64,000 bases of DNA. Origin: Spongospora subterranea f. sp. subterranea (taxonomy: Eukaryota; Endomyxa: Phytomyxea; Phytomyxea; Plasmodiophorida). The stretch covers positions 1 through 64,000 of the forward strand of contig JAUGWO010000118.1 in assembly GCA_049724395.1 (NCBI GenBank), read 5' to 3'. A program made the translations under genes and the position numbers. Shown one piece after another: positions 47,187 to 57,157 of this stretch; within the stretch, counting starts at the first letter, position 1; each line of letters opens with the position of its first letter. The notes beneath the pieces are model-generated. The model was given only the letters and a program-made list of their open reading frames with translations. It did no database searches and had not been told where the DNA came from.

Positions 47187-48961
47187 GGAAGCCATCGTGC
47201 TAAGAAAATCGCTCAAAACAGAGGTGCTGCCTCGTTGCACACTAGAATTTTCCTCTTGAGTGAAATTTCAGTGGGAAAATCCGGGCCATTGTGACTTTCG
47301 GGCTGTTCGAGCGCCCAGGCAAGCCTTGAAGAGAGGATCTCAACGACACATGCATCCAGATCACTCAAAATCGTATCTGGGGTTCGGGCGTCGTCTTTTG
47401 GAGGAAGTCTGTTGATAAAGTTCGTCTTCACCAGAGAGAGCATTTCTGACCGAAACGCAAAATTGATCAAACGATGTGATTTGGATAAAGAATTTGCTCA
47501 TGCTGCAAGTCCTCACACCACAGTTTTCCAAAAAGCACTCATTCCTGCAGGAACTTCGTTCAGGATCGGCAAACAAAACGAAAACAACTGAAAAATGGTT
47601 GAATCAGAAGACTCCGTTTGAACGGATACTCCGCTGTCATCAGCTGACGGAATGCGGTCTCCAGAACGGTATCGCTTTGGAATGTGCTGCTTCATACTCT
47701 CGATAAACGATGAGATACCCATTGCCATTACGACCACCAGTGTTCAAGCCACTTCGACATGCCAATTCAAACAAAGTGGTTGATCTTGTCGACAAGCTGA
47801 CAAAGCCCACGAACGGTAAATTCCTTCGCAAACATTCTGCAGATCCCAAAGGCATGCTCGAGGGTTCTTTAGAGCACAACTTGAAATTACAACCTGCATT
47901 ATTGCAAACAAGAAAAAAGATCCGACACATTGCGAAAATAAGTTTGTTTGAGTAATGCTGTGAATCCCATCAACAGATTAAAAAAAGAAAAGCCCTCCAA
48001 AGGGAAACGACACGCGCTCTTCCGCTGAGATTCGGCTCAATCGTAGCAGCAACCAGCAATCTTGAGAATTTGAGGCATAAAGCAGCGTTGCTTATCATCA
48101 TCGGGCGCAGTGGCATGCAAAATTTTAAATTGCAGTACGAAAATTGAGGTGGGAGAAGATAAGGTTTGTATCTCACACGTTCAATAACATCAGGCTGGCA
48201 AAGCTGCAATACCTTCAGATTATATGCGAAATCCATCAACCAGAGTGGTTCCGAAAGTTTTCAGCTGATCGCCAAACCGGAGCGCAGGCTGGAGAGATTT
48301 TGCCATATGGTTGGAATCCGATGTGGACACATGCTGAGTAACTCCGTTTAGAAAGGACATTTGAAACATATGAAATCAAACAAAGGCTGCATAGAGTAGA
48401 TCATCAGCAGCCATAGAACTCACCAACGTGGAGGTGTGAAATGGTCGCTCATAACCCACACCATCAGTGCAAACACTCAGAAGGTTCAGGTCTGGATAGC
48501 TTATAGCAGACGTAAAGAAATTAAACACAGCGCAAGTATCGCTCTGTTTTCTGATGGCACGTTGGTTGACAGAATCTGAGAACGGAGTGAGATATTGTTG
48601 ACAGTTTGCATATGTAAAACATATAGGTGTACCTTCTCAATAATCTCAGTTCTGCATAATTGCAAAACTTTGCGATCAGATGCGAAATCTGACAAATCAA
48701 CGAGGTCTTTGCTGATCGGGGGATTTTACAGAGCAACAGCAAACCACAATCCACGGGGGTGATGCGAACAAACTTCTGTTGTCCGCCTAACAGCAATGCT
48801 CGCTGTAGAGACTTGCGCATATGATTGGCATCCGATGTGGAGATAACGCGGGATGTGCCATCTAAAAAGACAACTATGAAAGAACATTACCAACCAGACG
48901 ATCTCTCCCTTCTTGGAATATCTACCAATGTTGAAGTCAAGAATGAACGTTCATAGACAAC
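47187..48961 (-). pseudogene. Tandem transposon-like gene fragments, part 1
   Basis: The minus strand carries two related blocks, each with the same order of short peptides in shifting frames: LLSVCTDGV-YERPFHTSTLV, then ISTSDANHMRKSLQRALLLG or SNHMAKSLQPALRFGDQLK, then DFASDRKVLQLCRTEIIEK or DFAYNLKVLQLCQPDVIER. Frames are broken throughout. The family is not one I can name with certainty; similar CTDGV...FASDxxVLxL proteins occur as multicopy hypothetical genes in zoosporic microbes. From 47187 to 47970 only short frames on both strands occur. Confidence 0.4.
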
Positions 48962-50533
48962 GGGCCTACAGAAAACACTGGCCACACTAACTGGCCGCCA
49001 GTTAGTGTGGCCAGTGTTTTCTGTAGGCCGCTGGTAGGGTGTGAATTAACCGGCCGCATTCACTGGCCTGATTGATCAAAGTAGGCCAGCGATTGCGGCC
49101 AGTTAATTCACACCCTAACTAGGGTGTAACAGATTCACACCCTAACTAGGGTGTAACAGAATTCACTGGCCGCACTAGCTGGCCAAAACCTGCAAAAGCT
49201 GGCCGCACATACTGGCTAGAAACTGCGTCACGTGGAATATCACATTTTGCGCGAACTAAAATCTGGCGAAGGGAATATCTCGTGATGTCCGCATTTCAGT
49301 TCTCGTCATGGTGAAGCGAATGGATTGGCAAGCGTGTGATTTCGAAGAACAGGACTTCGCATATTCACCTGTTAACAGTAGTGAACACCAGCTGGACAAA
49401 GATGGCGTTCCACTGGCTATCAGCGGTGAATGCAGTTACAGGTTCGAACGGATGTCGGAAAAAGCGAATTTGATGCAGCGATGCCATTGGCAGTTTCGCT
49501 GCACAAAATCTAAGAAATTACTTCATCCCAAAACCAACAATGTTGCCATAACTCTGCATTACAAAGTTTGTGCGGGCCTTATCCGCTGTTCCAACAGCGA
49601 TTGGAAATGACCAACCGACTTTGCTCAGACCCAGCCTATGATATGGTAGAGGCTGAAAGCATGTTCCGTTGTTGTGTATTCATTTGGTTCCCAGGTTCTT
49701 ACGAAAGATGTTCGCGAGATTGTATCAATGCCAGAGAATATCATGTTGATCGAGCTGCCAGTAGAGTGTGCATCTGACAGCTTGATGTGTAATGAACCAG
49801 TTACTGCCAACGGGTTCCACTGGCGTATTTTTGCTCGCATCTCATCCAAATTGGACACATGTTCACATTTTTATGCACACATCTTGCGTCAAGAAACCGT
49901 CAAAATTCCTGGTCGGTATTATTACAACGACCTGGAGAACGACGGCAGAGCCTGTTATGTGGAAGGCAAAAATTCGAAAGCCGTGGTCTCTCTTATTATG
50001 TGTTCTATGTTAAGATTTAATACAATGAGAAGAATGCATTTCTGACAGCCGCTTGATAGCATGTGCCCCGCTTGAACAATTTCAAGAAAAAAATGAAGAA
50101 GTTGTGATAGTTTTCCCTTTGTAATCAGAAAACGTAATGGGAAAGACGACAGCTTTCGAAGCTGCCTTCCACATAGCAGCAGCATTGAGATGTGGCCGGC
50201 CTGTTGTGTGAATTAACGGTGTTCGTCGCTGCATTATGTGAGAAACTGAATCAGCTCTGTAGAAAGACACACTATGACTTTGAAATTTCAAATTTTGAGC
50301 CAGTTTCTAAACAATTTTGCAGGTTTTGGCCAGCTAGTGCGGCCAGTGAATTCTGTCACACCCTAGTTAGAATGTGAATTAACTGGCCGCAATCGCTGGC
50401 CTGTTTTGATCAATCAGGCCAGTGAATGCGGCCGGTTAATTCACACCCTACCAGCGGCCTACAGAAAACACTGGCCACACTAACTGGCCAAGAAACTGCG
50501 GCCAGTTAGTGCGGCCAGTGAATTATAGCCGCC
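48962..50533. mobile_element. 1.57-kb long-TIR element with 10-bp target duplication
   Basis: The target site catagacaac occurs at 48952-48961 and 50534-50543. The left arm (48962-49196) and right arm (50315-50533) are long inverted repeats made of subrepeats of ggccag/ctggcc type. Inside the left arm, the first about 67 bases form a perfect hairpin (ggcctacagaaaacactggc plus accompanying bases, 32-bp arms around a 3-base centre). The flanking peptide CTDGVVY is present on both sides of the insertion, which shows a pre-existing coding sequence was split. A 10-bp duplication and TIRs over 200 bp suggest the Mutator-like class, but no transposase is inside. Confidence 0.85.
49308..50045 (+). 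CDS. Cargo coding sequence inside the long-TIR element, broken
   Basis: An ATG frame begins MVKRMDWQACDFEEQDFAYS and runs to about 49610 (GECSYRFERMSEKANLMQRC). Related coding potential then shifts frame (YPLFQQRLEMTNRLCSDPAY) and returns to the first frame with REIVSMPENIMLIELPVECA, FHWRIFARISSKLDTCSHFY and RYYYNDLENDGRACYVEGKN, ending at 50045. Introns or frameshifts could explain the changes. Total would be about 240 residues. There is no DDE triad or zinc-binding transposase signature, so it may be captured host sequence or an unknown element protein. Confidence 0.45.
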
Positions 50534-50543
50534 CATAGACAAC

Positions 50544-52899
50544 TCCATCTGTGCAAACACTGAGAAGATTCAGTGCGTTGAAATTATTCACGATATGAAC
50601 GATAGTTTTGTTAAAACTGTCATCCGCATCGTTTTTCTTTCCTGGTCTGGCCGCAAGGATGATCATTGGAGATAAACCTTTAGGAATTCTTTGTACAGTC
50701 AACACGCAGACCTGTTTATTGATTTAAACAGAATGGACTTGGAAAAGTACAGCAACAACAATTACTTGATTTCACCGGCAAGCTCATGATATTGCATCGT
50801 CATCTCCCTCTGGCGACAAAGGAATTATATGTTTAGGGTGTATTCCGCCGACAATGCATCAATACTTTGGTAAGCCAAGAGAAGCAGCACCACAACAGTT
50901 GCGTCAAACGACAGGGATACATCAAGTACTGAATATGGGCACTTGGACCGAATTTTGGAGACCAGCTTCAAAATTCGAGACTGAATGTTGTCTGTTTCTA
51001 AGTTAATGATGTTGAGGCCTGAAGAGACGGTCGGTATGGATTGCTCAATAAAAAAAACTGATCAAAAGATCCAGCAGAAATACGTTGCAAATGACACCAC
51101 GAAGGTCCTGGTAGATTGCCAGCCACGAGTTTGAGAACTTTCCGACCGTAAGAGGCAAGCATAAGATAGAAATCAATCAAAACAGACTCCAAAGGAGCAT
51201 TCATGTGTCCTGACGATTTGGTAATGACAGATCGAACCATGCACATCAACAATGACTTTCTGATATCAGGATTGTCACCAAAGTTTAGAATAAAGTCGTT
51301 GATTACGATGACGTTCTGTCCTGAACCAAGTACGTCATCTGACACTGATAATGCCCTTCTGATCTCAGTGATGGCTTTTACGTAATTCAACAAACATCAA
51401 GCTCGTGCCATGCGCTCAATTCGGCTTGGGACTCCTGAAACGGCCGTTTCGACAGCGGCAATGCGGTCCATTCTTTCAAACCGTTTTCGCAAAACCCTGT
51501 CCTTGAACAGGGCCTAACAAACACTGCTTATTTTGAGACCCGGCAGCGGTTTACCATTGCATTATATCGAATGAATTCTCATAACGCCCATGGCGGAGGT
51601 GAACATCAGAGACGGAAAGAGGTTTGACATAATTTTCATACAAACGAACATAGTTTGGATGGTTTTGGACACCTCCAAGGCAAATACGCACACCCTGTGG
51701 CCGGCTAGAAACAGCAACGCCAGAAGCATTGGAGATTGGGAGAGCGTCTTTTGCCACCGGTAGAAAATACGATGAGATGCGGTTGGACGATTGGGAACGT
51801 TCTATCGAAGTCTTATGTTTATTCGTCCTAGTAATAAAACAACGATTACAAAGTCATCAAAGATGCACAAGATTCTGTTACCGGTTGTGTTCAACCAAGC
51901 GCCTGATTGAGAGGAAATGGCGGCATTAAGTTTGCACGTCGACGAGATTAGATGTTAATAGAGGTGCTTGTCGCGGTAGGTCGGATGAAGTTTGAAGAAT
52001 TTCGAAGCAAAATTTGCTGCATGCCAAAAGATGTACGCTCGTGTGTCGTCAATAAACCCTCTCACTTCGTTCTCAGCCTTTACTGTCCCAACTCTTGCCC
52101 GGTGCATTCCGCATTCGATTGATCTTCTCGAACGACGTTGGCCATAATATTAGGACCCCGGTCCTCTTGAAAACAATGATGTGGCAGTCGGTCCATAGAG
52201 TCTGGGAGTATAATTCCGGGACATCGGTCCGCCAAACCAAGTGCTCCTGGCGTACCTTTTAAGGACCGCAATTCTCCGGGGTGGTGCAAGAAGGTCATTA
52301 TATTGATATTCCGTGTATCCAAGAAAATCGAGTTTGAAGGTTTACAATATGGATAGGAGCGTTGGTTTCATTGACAAGTCCTGAGCCGGCTGTTGATATC
52401 TTACCTCGACCAGTACCCGATAGGTGCGACCATCTGTTTTCATCGCTAGAAAAAACTGAGATTGGACAGGTTTCCGCACGCTTTAGCGGTTATTTTCAAG
52501 AACAAACAGTGTGGATCCATTTATAATGCAAGAGCAAATTCAACTCTTCCTCTGTTCTCAGAGGGTTTGATAACTCGTGCGGTTGGCCATCCCACTAAAT
52601 GTAATTTTTCCAAAGATAAGCGCTCAGTTTTTGCGTTTGTCATGGAAGTGGAAGTCTTCGTTTCATTCAAAATTGACCCGATGGATGAACTTCGCGTTCG
52701 AGAACTTATTCATGAAATAAAAAGCATCCAAACTGGACAGTTTATGAAGAGAATCAAATTGCGTTATTTCGTCGGTTCTGTGTTTTCTTTTTTTACAGCT
52801 GTTGCTGCTGTCAGTTGTCGTAATGTGGATCACGAACAGGCGGTGTGGCGACCATGCGGGGTAAAATCACTGCATCACCATTCGCAAACGGTGGCGACC
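50544..52899 (-). pseudogene. Tandem transposon-like gene fragments, part 2
   Basis: Upstream (higher-coordinate) portion of the split array on the minus strand: NALNLLSVCTDGVVYGRL ends exactly at the insertion. Farther on lie LGSGQNVIVINDFILNFGDN with LVAGNLPGPSWCHLQRISAG (51.0-51.4 kb) and SRPQGVRICLGGVQNHPNYV (51.6-51.75 kb). Many stops. On the plus strand a 157-residue frame (52462-52932) is unrecognised. Host function is unknown. Confidence 0.35.
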
Positions 52900-53689
52900 T
52901 GTGGCGCCGTGCCGTTGCCGCCCATCACTTAACCTATCTCCCACTGTTTTGGTGTCTCACTGTCGTATGTAATTATGTTTCACTGACGGACTTGCCCGCC
53001 AGTGGTACTTCTTGCGCAATCTCTCTATCAAATAAACACTCCTCTTAATGGCCTAGAGCTGTCACAATGATCATTAGACATTCATGAGTCCGTCGGGCGA
53101 GATGTTCTCCGACGTTAAACACGCTGTACCCAAGCCTTAACATGCAATACCCGCAATTCCAGGACGAGCCCCAGTTGCCGATCCATCATGCAATACCCGC
53201 AATTCCCGGACGAGCCCCAGTTGCCGATCCATCATGCAATAACCGCAATACCAGGACGAGCCCCAGTTGCCGATCCATCATGCAATAACCGCAATACCAG
53301 GACGAGCCCCAGTTGCCGATCCATCATGCAATAACCGCAATACCAGGACGAGCCCCAGTTGCCGATCCATCATGCAATAACCGCAATACCAGGACGAGCC
53401 CCAGTTGCCGATCCATCATGCAATACCCGCAATTCCAGGACGAGCCCCAGTTGCCGATCCTTCATTGAAGCCAGACCCGTTTTACTCGCACAAGTGCATT
53501 TCATGATTTGTTGAGGAGGCAATGTGGCGCCGTGCCGTTGCCGCCCATCACTTAACCTATCTCCCACTGTTTTGATGTCTCACTGTCGTATGTAATTATG
53601 TTTCACTGACGGACTTGCCCGCCAGTGGTACTTCTTGCGCAATCTATCTATCAAATAAACACTCCTCTTAATGGCCTAGAGCTGTCACA
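52900..53689 (+). mobile_element. Miniature LTR element (TRIM type) with internal minisatellite
   Basis: Two 167-bp direct terminal repeats (52900-53066 and 53523-53689) begin tgtggcgccgtgcc and end gagctgtcaca, so they have canonical TG...CA ends. I saw only two or so differences between them. The five bases on each outside edge are identical, cgacc at 52895-52899 and at 53690-53694, which is a 5-bp target-site duplication. A purine-rich tract (gaggaggcaa) precedes the right repeat, as a polypurine tract should. There are no coding domains. Total is 790 bp. Confidence 0.9.
53141..53462 (+). repeat. 7 x 46-bp minisatellite inside the TRIM-type element
   Basis: Unit catgcaatacccgcaattcc, then aggacgagccccagttgccg, then atccat. 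Seven head-to-tail copies begin at 53141, 53187, 53233, 53279, 53325, 53371 and 53417. Copies 3-6 share a variant (aaccgcaata instead of acccgcaatt), so amplification happened in at least two steps. Confidence 0.95.
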
Positions 53690-54144
53690 CGACCTGGAGA
53701 CGTCGAAGTGCGATCCTGGCTGCACAGTGAGCAATAAATGGGCTGTCGAACGAGGAGCCCTGCATATCTAAACCCGAAATGGTATTTAGCTGTACTATCT
53801 GAACCGTGGCCTTGCCCCCCACCATGAAGCTATTTTTAGAAATTGCGTGGGCACAATGGACTTTGATTGGGGTGATTTTCCGTGGCCTTCTCAGATTGGT
53901 CACAGTGGGATTGGTCACTGCAAACCAGTGGCTGGAAAGTCCGGCCGGACAGCCCTCCCCGTCGCCGCCGCAGCTCGAAGACTAACAGCAATGCCCTCTG
54001 GAAAATAAAGAGCCTCGGACAAAAATGTTGGTGATCTGCCCCTCAAACACCGCGTCCAATCCGGAAACCCTCAATTGACAGAGTACACTCATCGTCAAAG
54101 CCGGTATAGGACGAGAAAGCGCCATTTCGGTTAACGAATCGATA
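53690..54144. other. Region between TRIM-type element and first phosphatase copy
   Basis: A minus-strand frame (53918-53685) contains KVHCAHAISKNSFMVGGKAT and SSFDSPFIAHCAARIALRRL. It runs into the element's LTR and may be a host exon cut by the insertion. Not recognised. Confidence 0.35.
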
Positions 54145-55704
54145 ATGCCAACTGCGATTTGCAGGTTATTGGTTGCGTTTACGATTGCAGTTCTCGGAAT
54201 TAGTTTTGATATTCAGAAACACTTGTCGACCCATACTCCATATTATGGAAGTTTCAACCCGCTTTCAACTCCAAACCATGCGGGTTCGTGTGTATTACAC
54301 CAAGTTAATATGGTTATTCGACACGGTTCCAGATTTCCTAACAAATCGACGATCGAGCTTGCTTTTCAGCTTCATCGGCATATACATTCGAATCCTTCTC
54401 TGGGCAAAGTCTCAGTTCCGGATTGGCTTCTTAGTTGGGCTCCCGCATTTGACAATGAGGACGCTGGTGAACTGACTACGCTAGGTCTAACAATGCTCCG
54501 CCAAAATTTATTGTCTCTGACCTCATCTCAGGTATGGAGGAACAATACAATTTGGCGCAACGCCTACAACAAAGATTTCCCGAAGTATTCAAAAAACCAT
54601 ACCATCCCAATCATTGTAAATTGCGTTCAACTCAAAAAAGTCGTGCTGGACGTAGTGCGAGTGCGTTTGCGCTTGGGCTCTGGCATGGAACTGGGCAAGT
54701 CACTAATTTCAAGTTTCAGCCTGCGTTTATATATACGACAGGCGAGCTAGATAATGATATTGTTCTGCGACCTTACGATGCATGCCCTGCGTATTCAAAT
54801 CATCGGAAGGCGAACTCAACCAGAAAACATTACAGAGAATATGTTGCGAGAATAAGCCCAGAAATCGCGAGTGGTATCAATCAACGTCTTTTCAACAGTC
54901 TGCAAGTCATTCCCCGCAAATATCGTCATGGTTGCCTGGAAAGTGTGCAAAGCGGAAATGTCTGCGATTGGGGAGTCAGTAATTTGCGATTTTTTTTCGA
55001 AAACTGACGTTGAGCGCCTGGAACTGGCGGACGACATTGAGTCCTACTGGGAGAAAGGCCCAGGTCACCAGATTAATACCAAGATCGTTTGCCCATTGCT
55101 AGAGGATTTGATAGATTCTTTAAAAAAAGCAGCATCACATCAAGAAATGCATTTGCACTTAGACCTTCGCTTTGCGCATGGCACAACTTTGATTCCGCTC
55201 ATATCTGCTCTGGTATTCTCCTCAAAAATGAATGTTGAGTTTAAGACGGTATTTGATTGTTTTATATAGGGTCTTTTCCAGGACGATTTTCACCTCGATA
55301 GTACAATAAATCAAGAGCAGATAGAAAGACGCCAATGGCGCATGAGCAATTTGTGCCCTTATGCTGCAAACATCGCAATTCACTTGTACCGCTGCGACAA
55401 TAATCAACGCGCTTATATCGGCATATTTCACAACGAACAGATGATCAAACTACCATTTTGCGGTAACAGTTGGCTCTGCTCTTTGACGTCTTTTGAGAAG
55501 TACATTGCAAAAGTTCATCAACCTTGCGATCATCAGAGATTATGCCTCCTCAATACTATGGGCGAGGCCAAGGCGTCAGTACGCATCTCTGAGAAAGGAT
55601 TCATCGGTTTCTGCGTCTTTTTTGCCTTCATGTTAGTTGGGGTTTTGGCTCTCTGTCTATGGTGTGCTCGCTTTCGGGAAAGTACAAAAACACTTGATTC
55701 CTAA
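54145..55704 (+). pseudogene. MINPP1-like histidine acid phosphatase, copy A, frameshifted
   Basis: A signal peptide (MPTAICRLLVAFTIAVLGIS) is followed by VNMVIRHGSRFPNKSTIELA, the RHGxRxP active-site motif of histidine phosphatases, intact here. SRAGRSASAFALGLW follows, then DLRFAHGTTLIPLISAL (distal motif, H-G instead of the usual H-A-E). After an intron or tiny gap come PYAANIAIHLYRCDNN and a C-terminal membrane helix (FCVFFAFMLVGVLALCLWCA). The family removes phosphates from inositol polyphosphates such as phytate. Relative to copy B, 7 bases are lost at about 54517 and one C is gained at 54912-54915, so the frame breaks twice. Confidence 0.8.
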
Positions 55705-56615
55705 CTGTAAAAAACATTTTTCTTAAAGAAATTATGTGGCTCGTTCTACGTTGCGAGTCATTCTGTCCAAAACCAAGCTTTTCTACTAGTTCATATACCA
55801 AAAGTCTGTCTGGAGTGATTAGTACAGGAACGGTTCGAACCAGATTTCCCCGACGTCAGGCGACAGCGTGCTTGACATGATATCGAACAGGTAGAAGAGT
55901 GTCGATTCTCCACAAAACTGAGTACGTCCCCAGAACAGTCAAAGGGGTGAATGGACTGGTCCTAATGCTGGCATGCTTCACATTCAAACGTATAATGAGC
56001 CACACTGGGGTAGTTTCTGGATATTTATCTTCGCATACCGACTCTTTCGTTGGAATCGAGTGAACCAGTTCCCATAATCTGTCTCTCGTTCTTGAATTAG
56101 TTCTCAACAACCTCTGAACATTGTAGTATTGAAAGATAACGACTTTATCGAACAAAGTAGCGGTTTGACCTCGGCAAGTTTAGTTGTAAGAATCGGGTCT
56201 TCATCGTCTGTAAGATAGATTGGTGTTGATTACCAATTCTTTATCCGTGTGCGCGCCATTGGTAATTGGTCAAGCGAGGCGCCCCTTTCGAAACTGAGAA
56301 AGGAGCGGCCAGCGGCGCACAGTTCAGTCAGGGCCTCAGTAAAGTGGAGCTGACAGTTAAAGTGAGAGAGAGAGAGCGGACACCGAATCAACAGACTACC
56401 GACAGCTGCAGCTGTTGGCTTAGCATAATCCTCTCCACAATTTATTTACCAAAAACGGACAAAGTAGGTCCCATTCAAGGTCCAAACCTGAGATTGGGAG
56501 TAAACAAATCAGTATAACGATAGAGTCGCCTGTAAGAGCTTACACATTTCCACTACCATTAGCTGATCATTGCTTTACGGTATGGTGAAATTCAGCATTA
56601 CGATTGAGGCCTTAA
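55705..56615. other. Phosphatase 3' flank and duplicated kinesin upstream region
   Basis: Non-coding except for an 83-residue open frame (56266-56517) with no ATG, identical in copy B. Contains a gattaccaat / attggtaatt hairpin near 56230-56270. Probably the kinesin promoter and 5' UTR. Confidence 0.5.
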
Positions 56616-56692
56616 ATGAGGCCTGACGACAATGATGGACTGATCACCGAACGGCAATCCGAAGCGTCTTTGGCGTTTGTAGTTGCAGTGCG
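56616..56692 (+). pseudogene. Orphan kinesin-8 first exon (copy A)
   Basis: ATG AGG CCT GAC opens the same exon as the kinesin at 62104 ([20 protein letters not shown], ending in VAVR). The donor and start of intron 1 are copied up to 56725, after which the sequence is unrelated, so no motor domain follows. Confidence 0.85.
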
Positions 56693-56725
56693 GTTGGAAT
56701 GGCTCGAAGCTGCGAGTTTATTTTA

Positions 56726-57157
56726 CAGAATTGACTGGATCACAAAGCTGGATCAAAAAGTGCGTATTAGTCTTTTGACCCAGTCAATTCTGTACAACAA
56801 AAAAGACTGGATCAAAATCAACAGTGGTTCAAAACTTCAAGTGCGCGAATCGGAAAGAATAATCCGGTTCAAAAGACTGGATCAAAGCACTCGATATTTC
56901 GATTAAAAATCAGAGGCCCCGCCATTGAGATGACTAATGGAGGCCCTAGCACAGCGGAGCGACCTTCCCGCGTTGGTAGAGTCGGCTGCGCAGCGAAGCT
57001 TGCAGTGCCGACCTCACTTGGGAGTATCGCTTACACAAGTTAACCAATTGGAAAAAATCTGCCGAAAAGTGGATATCTTGACAGCTTCCATGCAGTTGTC
57101 AAAGGCTCGATGACAGGGTTTATATTACAGTCGACTTTTTTTTGAAAATTTATTCTT
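56726..57157. other. Non-homologous filler at the duplication edge
   Basis: Begins with an inverted pair (cagaattgactgg at 56726 and ccagtcaattctg near 56780) and repeated ctggatcaaa words. Looks like a small element or repair filler. Confidence 0.5.

Larger units (their letters stand above)
53991..56725 (+). repeat. Segmental duplication, copy A
   Basis: From atgccctctggaaaataaag at 53991 to ttatttta at 56725, this is the same DNA as 59494-62213 in the same orientation. It carries the phosphatase gene, the kinesin promoter region and kinesin exon 1, and ends inside the kinesin intron. The last 460 bases are almost identical between copies, while the phosphatase part has more changes and small indels. 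Confidence 0.9.

Noticed and set aside
56266-56517. 83-residue frame identical in both duplication copies, as a conserved gene
   Set aside because: No ATG start, and identity is explained by recent duplication; it lies in the kinesin 5' region.
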